DNA from: Methanobacteriota archaeon
Lineage (GTDB): Archaea; Thermoplasmatota; Thermoplasmata; RBG-16-68-12
Direction: 5' to 3'
DNA length: 5,343 nucleotides
NCBI GenBank assembly: GCA_005878415.1
Contig: VBMM01000221.1
Span: 1-5,343 of the forward strand
Numbering within the stretch: the stretch's first letter is position 1; each line of letters opens with the position of its first letter. The notes under the pieces were generated by a model. The model was given only the letters and a program-made list of their open reading frames with translations, was not told the origin of the DNA and made no database searches. Position numbers and translations under genes: made by a program. Shown here in pieces: positions 1 to 5,343 of the stretch.

Positions 1-11
1 GCAGTCAACTA

Positions 12-191
12 TCAGCGCTTGCCTTTCTTCGCTTTCTTCGCGTGTTTCTTCGATGCCAAGGTGGGGTCTAACTCCTCCTGGGGGCAGGCCCCGTTTAACG
101 GGACATCGTTCTCGGACCACGGCTTAAACGTACGCCCGGTAATCCGCGAAGCCGCATTGATGCGGTGCCAGGAAGCGTTCGAGCTAATTGT
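12..191 (-). pseudogene. possible 3' remnant of a lysine-rich small protein
   Basis: On the minus strand a reading frame runs from just after a TGA (192-194) to a TGA at 12-14, about 59 codons. It has no ATG or GTG near its beginning, so it is not a free-standing gene. The translation has a balanced composition, including WHRINAASRITGRTFKPW in the middle, and ends in a strongly basic tail, KKHAKKAKKGKR. Third positions are roughly three-quarters G or C, lower than in the clear genes here but above random. It shares its frame with the short frame at 192-314, so the two may be halves of one gene split by a nonsense mutation. I do not recognise the family. The competing explanation is chance open frame in GC-rich non-coding DNA. 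Confidence 0.25.
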
Positions 192-314
192 TCAGCGCCA
201 AGAGCACGGACCACGGACCTCGTCGTCGGGTTCGCGACGGTGCGCGGATCGGTCGCGCTCGCATTGCTCCGTGCACTCGACTTCAAACAACGGTTCCGCA
301 CGCCCCACGCGCAT
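192..314 (-). CDS. possible 40-residue Cys-containing small protein
   Basis: This minus-strand frame has an ATG at 312-314 and a TGA at 192-194; the frame is open upstream to a TGA at 357-359. The translation (MRVGRAEPLFEVECTEQCE at its start, SWR at its end) is rich in Glu, Asp and Arg and has three cysteines, two of them as C-x3-C. The overlapping frame on the same strand is almost devoid of acidic residues and looks like a shadow, so this is the better candidate. No good ribosome binding site sits close to the ATG; a GGAGG lies about 20 bases upstream, too far for a normal one. Beyond the TGA the same frame continues into a lysine-rich tail, so this may be the front half of an interrupted gene. 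The family is not recognised. Confidence 0.25.
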   Translation of the reverse strand: MRVGRAEPLFEVECTEQCERDRSAHRREPDDEVRGPCSWR

Positions 315-398
315 TGCCAAATCGCCCGACTGGTCGCCCTCCGTTGATTCATGCGATCAATCGTTGGCGGAGCTGGCACGCACCGACGGCTGTCGTGG

Positions 399-700
399 CT
401 ATCGGCGGCGCGCTGCCGCCAAGACCGCGCTCCGAATTTCCTCCAGTAATTCGAAGTAATCCAGGAATTCCTGTTCATCCTTTGTTCTGTCCTTGCTTGA
501 GCGAATCCTGGCCAAAGCTTGAAGCGTCTCGCGATCGGCTTCCACATGGGCCGCAACTTCATCGATTGAGACACCTTTGCCACACTACTGGCAAGTCCCG
601 CAAGGGCTGAATCGTAAAGCAAGAAATTTCCGACGAGACCTCCAAGGCGTGGGAAGGGTGTCGCCAGAAGCCGTCGGTAAAGGTCCTTGACCGATGCCAT
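399..700 (-). pseudogene. small unknown protein (about 100 aa) interrupted by one frameshift
   Basis: Read from ATG 698-700, the minus strand gives a plausible 42-residue N-terminus (MASVKDLYRRLLATPFPRLG ... ASSVAK). After that the frame turns into Arg/Ser-rich nonsense. Shifting by one base after the AAG codon at 575-577 restores a convincing C-terminus that starts GVSIDEVAAHVEADRETLQ, is acidic and helical (DEQEFLDYFELLEEIR) and stops at TAG 399-401. The joined product is 100 residues, and 302 bases is exactly one short of 101 codons. The downstream frame has a TAG just before the join, so it cannot have started upstream by itself. The likely cause is loss of one G from AAAGGG, either a real mutation or a sequencing error. 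A_AAG is also a weak -1 slip site, but no stimulatory structure is obvious. There is no recognised domain, signal peptide or membrane segment. Confidence 0.55.
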
Positions 701-736
701 TCTGGCCCCCCTAGAATTCCGGAGGTTCTCCGTCTT

Positions 737-752
737 ACAAATACCTATATAG
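737..752 (+). promoter_or_regulatory. archaeal BRE/TATA promoter of the 793-1410 gene
   Basis: ACAAAT (737-742) matches the archaeal BRE pattern RNWAAW and is followed by CCTATATAG (744-752). About 26 bases downstream of the TATA centre falls near 774, giving a leader of roughly 20 bases that begins at GGAG. The core CTATATAG (745-752) is a perfect palindrome and also lies about 48 bases before the minus-strand ATG at 700, so TBP could bind it in either orientation. A BRE-like match is seen only on the plus-strand side, which favours plus-strand transcription. Confidence 0.6.
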
Positions 753-792
753 CGCGACATTTCATTCGGCGCCGGAGAGAAGGGACTTGGCC

Positions 793-1410
793 ATGGCGGC
801 GAAGAAGGCCAAGGGGGATGATTGGTTCTCCTCCCTGGATGCAGAGCTCGACAAGAAGACCAAGGAAATCATCGACGACGTCGGGGAGCAGAACGTCGCC
901 CGGCTCGAGCTCAACAAGACCCTGATCGAGGACTTCTGGAAGGTCTGGAAGCGCTTCAACAAGATCAACGTGCACTTCGCGATGGAGCCGTCGTACACGA
1001 ACTGGGCCGTCTTCCCGGACACGTTCCCCGACGGCGACTGGCGCTGGCGGCCCGGCTTCAATCCCGCGGCTGTGCAGTCGGTACAACTCCTCGACCGCTC
1101 GATGGATCAGGGGCGGATCGGCGACGCGCTCAAGGTGAACTACGTCGAGGCGGACCGGAAGGCCCACCTGCGCGTGACGTTCGAGTACTGCGAGGGCGAG
1201 CACTACTACAAGTACAGCGGATGGAAGCGGATCTGGACGATTCACACGCTCTACGATCAGCCACTCGACCGCGTGAACGTGGACGACCTGCACCGGATCT
1301 TCGCCGACCTGGTCCGCGTGTGGTACGAGAGCCACCTGCGTCGGAACCGCGACGTCCTGATCAAGTTCCTGAAGCAGACGTACGAGAAAGTCGAGACGTT
1401 CAATCAGTAG
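793..1410 (+). CDS. conserved-looking hypothetical protein, Trp-rich
   Basis: This encodes 205 residues from ATG 793; a TTG at 787 would add two more. ATG is preferred because GGAG (774-777) and AAGGGA (780-785) lie upstream and the TATA box is well placed. I do not recognise the family. The N-terminus is basic (MAAKKAKGDDWF). Residues about 15-60 look helical and charged, followed by an aromatic central part (WAVFPDTFPDGDWRWRPGF, about 71-89). A probable beta section at 115-152 (RVTFEYCEGEHYYKY, GWKRIWTIHTLY) leads into a helical C-terminus. It has nine Trp and only one Cys, and no signal peptide or membrane segment, so it should be a soluble cytoplasmic protein. Strong third-position GC bias supports real coding. 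It is the first of two plus-strand genes, but the next one has its own promoter, so a common function is not implied. Confidence 0.88.
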   Translation: MAAKKAKGDDWFSSLDAELDKKTKEIIDDVGEQNVARLELNKTLIEDFWKVWKRFNKINVHFAMEPSYTNWAVFPDTFPDGDWRWRPGFNPAAVQSVQLLDRSMDQGRIGDALKVNYVEADRKAHLRVTFEYCEGEHYYKYSGWKRIWTIHTLYDQPLDRVNVDDLHRIFADLVRVWYESHLRRNRDVLIKFLKQTYEKVETFNQ

Positions 1411-1427
1411 TCCGGACGACGAGAAAA

Positions 1428-1443
1428 GTATCGCGGCTGATAC
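1428..1443. repeat. short perfect inverted repeat between two genes
   Basis: GTATC and GATAC form a perfect 5-base dyad around the 6-base spacer GCGGCT. It starts 18 bases after the stop of the upstream gene and ends 12 bases before the TATA-like box of the zinc-finger gene. It is too short and lacks a T-run, so it is a poor terminator candidate. Its position just upstream of a TATA box would suit a regulator-binding site, but a 5-base dyad can arise by chance. Confidence 0.25.
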
Positions 1444-1454
1444 CCGGCCGAGAG

Positions 1455-1463
1455 CCTATATTA
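1455..1463 (+). promoter_or_regulatory. TATA box for a near-leaderless zinc-finger gene
   Basis: CCTATATTA has its centre about 29 bases before the GTG at 1489. With the usual archaeal spacing of about 26-27 bases, transcription would start within roughly three bases of the start codon, so the mRNA is predicted to be leaderless or nearly so. This agrees with the absence of a Shine-Dalgarno sequence before the GTG. No strong BRE is visible upstream (CCGAGAG precedes the box). Confidence 0.5.
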
Positions 1464-1488
1464 CCGGGCCCCGGGAATTTTCATCGTC

Positions 1489-1815
1489 GTGGACGACCTC
1501 CTGTCCGGCGCGTTCCTCCTTCTCCTCGTCGGCGGCGTCGTCTTCGCGTGGGTCGACTGGCGCCTCCGGGCGCGGAAGCTTCCGAAGCTGCTCGGCCCGA
1601 GTTGGGATTGCCCGCACTGCGGCGTCACGAACGAGGCCGAGTTGACGGTCTGCTGGTCCTGCGGGGCCGCCGTGACGCGCCTCAGCCTCCGACCCGGCAC
1701 CGCCCCCGCCTCGGAGACCTGGCAGTGCCGCCAGTGCCGCGCGTGGAACAGCACCTCGCGGCGGTCCTGCTGGTCGTGCTCGAACATCCCGGCGAAGCAG
1801 CCGAAACAAGTCTGA
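1489..1815 (+). CDS. membrane-anchored protein with two RanBP2-type zinc fingers
   Basis: This encodes 108 residues from GTG 1489. Residues about 7-23 (AFLLLLVGGVVFAWV) form one hydrophobic segment followed by RLRARK. By the positive-inside rule this places the C-terminal part in the cytoplasm. Two fingers follow with identical spacing: C41-C44-C55-C58, and C80-C83-C94-C97. Each is introduced by W-x-C (W39, W78) and has an Asn three residues after the second Cys-pair residue (N48, N87). This gives W-x-C-x2-C-x3-N-x6-C-x2-C, the RanBP2-type pattern. Family members bind single-stranded RNA, ubiquitin or other proteins, and which applies here cannot be told. A 19-residue Pro/Thr/Ser-containing linker separates the fingers. 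Generic zinc ribbons are the alternative, but the repeated W and N positions favour RanBP2-type. The gene converges on the SDR gene, with stops 28 bases apart. Confidence 0.85.
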   Translation: MDDLLSGAFLLLLVGGVVFAWVDWRLRARKLPKLLGPSWDCPHCGVTNEAELTVCWSCGAAVTRLSLRPGTAPASETWQCRQCRAWNSTSRRSCWSCSNIPAKQPKQV

Positions 1816-1843
1816 CACCCGCTACCGCCGCGGACGTTGACGT

Positions 1844-2587
1844 TCAGTGCACGCCTCGGTAGAGGCCGCCGTCGATCTGCACGATGTTGCCCGTGATGTA
1901 TGACGCCCGTTCGGACAGCAGGTAGACAATCAGGTCTGCCACCTCCTCGGGACGGCCGACCCGCCCCAGCGGGACCTCTTTCGCATCGTCCGCCAGCGTG
2001 GCTTCGAGCGTCTTCTTCTCGCGCTCCGCGCGAGTCCGGGCCAGGTCCTTGTGCCGGTCCGTCGCGATCCAGCCCGGAGCGACCGCGTTCACGCGAATCC
2101 CGTGGCCGCCGAGCTCCCGCGCGAGGGTCTTCACGAGGCCGACGACCCCGGCACGCATCGTGTTCGAGAGAACGAGGTTCTCGAGGGGTTGCTTCACGCT
2201 GATCGAGGTAATCGCGACGATGGCACCGCCGTGGCGGACTTTCATCGAGGGCACGCACGCGCGGCAGAGCCGGACGGTGCTTTGGAGCGTCAGATCGAAC
2301 GCCTGCGCCCATTGGTCTTCCGACAGGTCCTCGAGCCTTCCGGTCGGCGGCCCCCCGGCGTTCGGGACAAGGAGGTCAACGCCGCCGAATGCCGAGATTG
2401 CTCGCTCGACGAAGCGCTGCACTCCATCCGCTCGCGCGACGTCCACGGCGACGGAGAGGACCTCCGCGCCGGTCTCGTTGCGAATCGCCTTCGCGGCCGC
2501 TTCGAGCGGTGCTTCGTTTCGCGCGCAAATCGCAACCATGGCGCCTTCGCGTCCGAGGGCGAGCGCCGTCGCGCGCATCGGGCCCAC
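1844..2587 (-). CDS. SDR oxidoreductase, BKR-like, lacking the N-terminal cofactor loop
   Basis: This is a short-chain dehydrogenase/reductase of the 3-oxoacyl-ACP-reductase-like subgroup. Numbering from GTG 2585-2587, the visible motifs are beta2 with VAICARNE (18-25), PNAGGPP (75-81), the active-site strand AITSIS (Ser128), VRVNAVAPGWI-type sequence (165-174) and a C-terminal YITGNIVQIDGG (230-241). The usual YxxxK is replaced by S141-N-T-M-R145. That atypical LSNxxRxG form is known in the BKR-like subgroup (CDD cd05344, from memory), so it may be native. The odd part is the front. The similarity begins at RATALALGREGA, directly after the start. The first strand and the TGxxxGIG dinucleotide-binding loop, about 15-20 residues, are absent and not found upstream in any frame, where the GNAT gene ends 25 bases away. 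ATG 2576-2578 is an alternative start. It is probably non-functional as an NAD(P) enzyme, or the product of a deletion. Confidence 0.85.
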   Translation of the reverse strand: MGPMRATALALGREGAMVAICARNEAPLEAAAKAIRNETGAEVLSVAVDVARADGVQRFVERAISAFGGVDLLVPNAGGPPTGRLEDLSEDQWAQAFDLTLQSTVRLCRACVPSMKVRHGGAIVAITSISVKQPLENLVLSNTMRAGVVGLVKTLARELGGHGIRVNAVAPGWIATDRHKDLARTRAEREKKTLEATLADDAKEVPLGRVGRPEEVADLIVYLLSERASYITGNIVQIDGGLYRGVH

Positions 2588-2612
2588 CGCGTAAAAGGAT
2601 TCGGCCCACGAG

Positions 2613-3404
2613 TCACTCCCGCAAGAAGCCGCGGACCTCGCCGATCGGCTCGAACCCGAGCGTCTTGTACATCGCTTGCGGGGTGTCGAACAAATCAGAG
2701 ATCAAGACGACCCATTCGCACCGGGCTTCGATTGCCCGCTTGCATGCCTCGAAGATCATCGTGCGCCCGACGCCCTGCATCCGGAAGTCCGGGCGGGTCG
2801 CGACGTCGTCGATCCAGGCGAAGACCCCGCGCGGCCACACGCTGACTGTCCCCGCAGGCGTGCCATTCAAGTATGCCACGTAAGGCTGCATTCCCACGCG
2901 ACGAGACCGTTCCCGCCAAAGGCCCCACATCTGATCGATGACGGCGGGGGAATGGCCGGAGCTTTTCTCGGTCGCGGTCATGACGAATCGAAAGTCATCC
3001 TCAATGGTCTCCTCCGCGACGCGGCGTACCGCCAGCTCCGGGTTCACGATGCAGTCCGGCAGCCCGACTTTCGCCAAGGCGAGCTCCGCGGTCGGGCGGA
3101 ATCCGAGGCGAGCGAACTCCTCCTGAACGGAGAAGGCCTCCTCGGCGTCCTCGAACAGGACGGCCTGATGCGGGACCGCCGAACCTCGGAACGTGTCCGC
3201 GAGATCCCCGATGATCTTCTTCGGACCCTCCTTTGGAAGGGTCGCCACCCACCCGAGGTTCGCTTGATGGATCAAGGGAAACCGGTCATCTCGGTAGATC
3301 ATGCCCCACGAGGTTCGGACCTTCGCCGGAGCTTGTTCCCGCCAAGTCCGGAGGAACTCGATGACCGCGCGGAGCATCTCGTCCGTGTCCACAGGCCTCG
3401 CCAA
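2613..3404 (-). CDS. GNAT-family N-acetyltransferase (tandem-domain type)
   Basis: This is predicted to transfer an acetyl group from acetyl-CoA to an unknown amine. It encodes 263 residues from TTG 3402-3404; GTG 3390-3392 and ATG 3375-3377 are in-frame alternatives, and no ribosome binding site decides between them. The C-terminal GNAT domain (about 125-262) is clear: strand FAWIDDVATRPDF (195-207), the acetyl-CoA loop R208-M-Q-G-V-G213 matching Q/RxxGxG/A, a helix, then MYKTLGFEPIGEV (245-257), the usual motif-B end. Residues about 30-113 look like a second, degenerate GNAT module: it ends in EEFARLGFRPTAELAL (95-110) but has no QxxGxG loop, so only the C-terminal half should bind acetyl-CoA. 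It is cytoplasmic, with no membrane segment. It is the first gene of a minus-strand pair with the truncated SDR. The substrate cannot be inferred. Confidence 0.88.
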   Translation of the reverse strand: MARPVDTDEMLRAVIEFLRTWREQAPAKVRTSWGMIYRDDRFPLIHQANLGWVATLPKEGPKKIIGDLADTFRGSAVPHQAVLFEDAEEAFSVQEEFARLGFRPTAELALAKVGLPDCIVNPELAVRRVAEETIEDDFRFVMTATEKSSGHSPAVIDQMWGLWRERSRRVGMQPYVAYLNGTPAGTVSVWPRGVFAWIDDVATRPDFRMQGVGRTMIFEACKRAIEARCEWVVLISDLFDTPQAMYKTLGFEPIGEVRGFLRE

Positions 3405-3465
3405 GCGAGCCGGCGGGAATGAAGTTTGTGCACGGATCCGGTACTTTCACCGACCCCGCCGAACC

Positions 3466-3475
3466 CCTAAATAGG
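3466..3475 (+). promoter_or_regulatory. TATA-like box in the divergent GNAT/RPA intergenic region
   Basis: CCTAAATAGG stands out in the 120-base GC-rich gap between the two start codons. For the RPA gene its centre predicts a transcript start near 3497, with a leader of about 28 bases before GTG 3525. The element is nearly palindromic (reverse complement CCTATTTAGG), so it could also serve the divergent GNAT gene, with a leader of about 40 bases to TTG 3404. No convincing BRE is seen on either side, so the orientation rests on spacing only. Confidence 0.5.
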
Positions 3476-3495
3476 ACGGCCTCCTACTCGAAGGC

Positions 3496-3518
3496 GAGGC
3501 GAGAAACAGACACGCCTC
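3496..3518 (+). promoter_or_regulatory. possible hairpin in the RPA mRNA leader
   Basis: GAGGCG (3496-3501) pairs perfectly with CGCCTC (3513-3518) across an 11-base A-rich loop (AGAAACAGACA). It starts at the predicted transcript 5' end and ends six bases before the GTG at 3525. An unpaired A-rich loop in the leader of a single-strand-binding protein gene could be an autoregulatory site, but this is inference from position only. A 6-base dyad in GC-rich DNA may also be chance. Confidence 0.25.
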
Positions 3519-3524
3519 AGGAAC

Positions 3525-4871
3525 GTGACTTCTGTGAAGGAGGAACTGGCGCCCCATGTCCATGACATCACCCGGGCGCTCGGAGACAAGGTGAGTGAGC
3601 AAGAGATCGAGCGGGAGCTGTCGAGCTACCTGAACGTCTACCGCGTTTCGCTGGACACCGCGAAGCGGTCGATCGTCAAGAAGCACGGGGGGAACCCCGG
3701 CAGCCTCGCGGTCGGCGTGAGCAAGACGATCCGGGAGCTGGCCCCCGGCGAACAGAGCGTGAACCTGCTCGTCCGCGTCGTGGCCGTCTACGAGAAGGAG
3801 GTCACCCCGCAAGGCCAGGAGGCCAAGCGGATCCTGTCCGGGATCCTCGGCGACCCGACCGCGACGGTGCCTTTCACGGGGTGGGAGCCACTTCCGATGC
3901 CGCTCGCGAAAGGCGACGTGATCCGCGTGCAGAACGCGTACACGAAGGAGTATCGCGGCCAGGTGCAGGTCAACTTCGGCGTGCGGACCGTCGTGGGGAA
4001 GGAAGCCCCGGATGCGCTGCCGGAGTACAAGCCCGCAGCGGGACTGCCGTACGCCGGCAAGCCGACCCCGGTCCGCGTGGTCGACCTCCGCGAGGGCGCC
4101 TCGAACGTCGCGGTCACCGCGCGCATCCTCTCCGTCGAGAGGCGCGAGGTCGAAGTGGACGGCGCGCCGAAGGCCGTCTTCTCGGGCGTCCTGGCGGACG
4201 AGACGGGCAAGACGCAGTTCAGCGCGTGGAAGGACTTCAGCCTGAAGGAGGACGAGGTCCTGCGTATCGAAGGCGCGTACGTGAAGTCGTGGCGGGGCAT
4301 CCCGCAGGTCAGCTTCGACGAACGCGCGACGATCACGCGGCTCAAGGCGGACCTCCTGCCCCCGACGTCGCAGCTGAGCCTCAGCCCGCGGATGTGGATC
4401 GAGGACTTGGCGGAGCGCGGCGGCGGGGCCGACGTCACCGTGCGAGGGATCCTGATCGACCTCCGCGAAGGGTCGGGGCTCGTCTACCGGTGCCCCGAGT
4501 GCCGGCGTGTGCTGCGGAAAGGCGCGTGCCGCATCCACGGCGAAGTCAAGGGCGAGCCGGACCTGCGCGTGAAGGCGGTCCTCGATGACGGCTCCGGCGC
4601 GTTGACGGCGGTCTTCGACCGCGAGCTCACGGAGGCCCTGTTGGAAAAGACCCTCGACGCGTGCATCGCCCAGGCGAAGGAGGCGATGTCGACGGACGTC
4701 GTGCGGGACGAGCTCGCGGACGTCATCGTCGCGCAGCCGATCGAGGCGCGCGGGAACGTGACGTCGGACGACTACGGCCTCATGATGATCGTCGAGTCGG
4801 CGAAGATCCTCAAGGTCGACGTGCAGGCGGAGGCGCGGGAGATGCTCGAGGGGCTGGAGGGTCCCGCATGA
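3525..4871 (+). CDS. rpa: replication protein A, single-stranded DNA-binding (multi-OB-fold, zinc finger)
   Basis: RPA binds and protects single-stranded DNA in replication, repair and recombination. The product has 448 residues from GTG 3525. GTG 3534 is an in-frame alternative with better spacing (11 bases) from AGGA at 3519-3522. Residues about 5-55 form the helical N-terminal segment common in euryarchaeal RPAs (EIERELSSYLNVYRVSLDTA). OB fold 1 lies at about 62-156 and OB fold 2 at about 180-275. Their repeated pattern is clear: FTGWEPL ... VQNAYTKEYRGQVQVNFG against FSAWKDF ... IEGAYVKSWRGIPQVSF. The third OB region (about 290-432) carries the zinc finger C323-C326-C335-H338, CX2CX8CX2H, as in other euryarchaeal RPAs. 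The acidic C-terminus ends EMLEGLEGPA. The stop overlaps the next start by four bases (ATGA), so the pair is an operon, as for rpa and its associated gene in haloarchaea. Confidence 0.95.
   Translation: MTSVKEELAPHVHDITRALGDKVSEQEIERELSSYLNVYRVSLDTAKRSIVKKHGGNPGSLAVGVSKTIRELAPGEQSVNLLVRVVAVYEKEVTPQGQEAKRILSGILGDPTATVPFTGWEPLPMPLAKGDVIRVQNAYTKEYRGQVQVNFGVRTVVGKEAPDALPEYKPAAGLPYAGKPTPVRVVDLREGASNVAVTARILSVERREVEVDGAPKAVFSGVLADETGKTQFSAWKDFSLKEDEVLRIEGAYVKSWRGIPQVSFDERATITRLKADLLPPTSQLSLSPRMWIEDLAERGGGADVTVRGILIDLREGSGLVYRCPECRRVLRKGACRIHGEVKGEPDLRVKAVLDDGSGALTAVFDRELTEALLEKTLDACIAQAKEAMSTDVVRDELADVIVAQPIEARGNVTSDDYGLMMIVESAKILKVDVQAEAREMLEGLEGPA
4856..4860 (+). promoter_or_regulatory. Shine-Dalgarno site for the RPA-associated protein gene
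   Basis: GGAGG lies inside the last codons of the RPA gene, seven bases before the ATG at 4868 and ten before the second ATG at 4871. It is the best ribosome binding site in the window. It fits internal re-initiation at the ATGA overlap, whereas the first genes of transcripts here have weak or no such site. Confidence 0.6.
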
Positions 4872-5343
4872 TGCGTGAGGTCGCTTGGCGGCTCTTCGCC
4901 TCGGAGTACAACGACGCAAACCTCGAGGTCGAAGGCGGCGGGGACCGCGCACCCTCGTACGTCGTCACGCCGCTCGGCGCGAAGGTGAACCGCATCTTCG
5001 TCGTCGGCGTGATCACGGACGTCGAGAACGTCGGGAGCGACATGCAACCGATGTGGCGCGCGCGCGTCTCGGACCCGACCGGGACGTTCAACGTCTACGC
5101 GGGCCAGTACCAGCCAGAAGCCGCGGCATCCCTGGCAAAGCTCAAGCCGCCCGTCTTCGGCGCGATCGTGGGCAAGAGCCGCGTATACTCGCCCGAGTCG
5201 GGCGCGGTGTACACCTCGATCCGGCCGGAGACAATCAAAGAGGTCGACGAGTCCGTCCGCGATTACTGGATCCTCGAGGCGTGCCGTTCGCTGCGGAAAC
5301 GCCTCGATGCGATGGGCGATGCGGTGAAGATGGACCCGCTGAC
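4868..5343 (+). CDS. RPA-associated protein (COG3390), partial at the window edge
   Basis: This is the partner protein encoded next to RPA in many euryarchaea; in haloarchaea the corresponding proteins associate with their cognate RPA. The visible 158 residues begin MMREVAWRLFASEYNDANLE. They contain the family's hallmark stretch SYVVTPLGAKVNRIFVVGVI (30-49), then an OB fold with WRARVSDPTGTFNVYAGQYQ (62-81), GAIVGKSRVYSPESGAVYTS (98-117) and IRPETIKEVDESVRDYWILE (118-137). The C-terminal part, usually helical and variable, lies beyond the window and the frame is open to the last base. ATG 4868 overlaps the RPA stop; ATG 4871 is equally possible. Expression is expected to be coupled to RPA. 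Confidence 0.93.
   Translation, partial: MMREVAWRLFASEYNDANLEVEGGGDRAPSYVVTPLGAKVNRIFVVGVITDVENVGSDMQPMWRARVSDPTGTFNVYAGQYQPEAAASLAKLKPPVFGAIVGKSRVYSPESGAVYTSIRPETIKEVDESVRDYWILEACRSLRKRLDAMGDAVKMDPL

Noticed and set aside
570..582. Programmed -1 frameshift at 575
   Set aside because: Only a bare A_AAG tetramer is present. There is no XXXYYYZ heptamer, upstream Shine-Dalgarno stimulator or obvious downstream structure, so a lost base is simpler.
19..610. Plus-strand open frames at 19-459 and 188-610
   Set aside because: Ser/Arg-rich shadow composition, no ribosome binding site or promoter; the minus-strand frames are more protein-like.
95..760. 221-codon minus-strand frame
   Set aside because: Only residues 21-62 look real. 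The rest is Arg/Ser/Thr-rich with few acidic residues, and the true continuation lies in the next frame (399-700).
1428..1443. Transcription terminator after the 793-1410 gene
   Set aside because: The stem is only five base pairs with no following T-run, and archaeal terminators are T-rich tracts.
822..1862. 346-codon plus-strand frame spanning two genes
   Set aside because: It is out of frame with both well-supported genes and very Arg/Pro-rich, a typical shadow.
3447..4952. 501-codon open frame antisense to RPA
   Set aside because: It is a mirror of a GC-rich coding frame, overloaded with Arg, Leu, His, Asp and Val. The RPA product on the opposite strand has clear domains.
1..5343. Mobile element, CRISPR array, tRNA or defence system
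   Set aside because: No direct-repeat array, transposase motif, tRNA cloverleaf or known defence domain could be seen on either strand.

Overview
The window reads as GC-rich archaeal DNA, most likely from a Thermoplasmatota-like euryarchaeon. Three things point there. The right end carries a euryarchaeal-type replication protein A (RPA) with a CX2CX8CX2H zinc finger, followed by its partner, the RPA-associated protein of COG3390. Short archaeal TATA-like boxes lie about 25-50 bases before several start codons. The genes are dense and GC-rich at third codon positions. The lineage is an inference from this gene content; no rRNA or other marker gene is present.

Layout. (1) Bases 1-700, minus strand: a decayed or error-containing stretch. 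A small 100-residue protein (700 to 399) becomes continuous only if one frameshift near 575 is bridged. Downstream of it lies a second weak reading frame (314 to 12), split by an in-frame TGA and ending in a lysine-rich tail. (2) 793-1410, plus strand: a tryptophan-rich cytosolic protein of unknown function, behind a clear BRE/TATA promoter. (3) 1489-1815, plus strand: a small membrane-anchored protein with two RanBP2-type zinc fingers, probably translated from a nearly leaderless mRNA. (4) 3404 to 1844, minus strand: an acetyltransferase of the GNAT family followed by an SDR oxidoreductase that lacks its N-terminal cofactor-binding loop. (5) 3525-5343, plus strand: the RPA and RPA-associated protein operon, with the second gene cut by the window edge.

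How they work together. Only the last pair has a clear joint role: RPA coats single-stranded DNA during replication, repair and recombination, and the COG3390 protein is its co-encoded partner. Their coding regions overlap by four bases (ATGA) and are probably translationally coupled. The GNAT and SDR genes are co-directional with a 25-base gap, so they are probably co-transcribed, but no shared pathway is evident.

I see no tRNA, rRNA, CRISPR array, insertion sequence or defence cassette. The points most worth a second look are the SDR that has lost its Gly-rich loop exactly at the junction with the upstream gene, the frameshifted small gene that simple ORF calling misses, and the membrane-tethered tandem zinc fingers.
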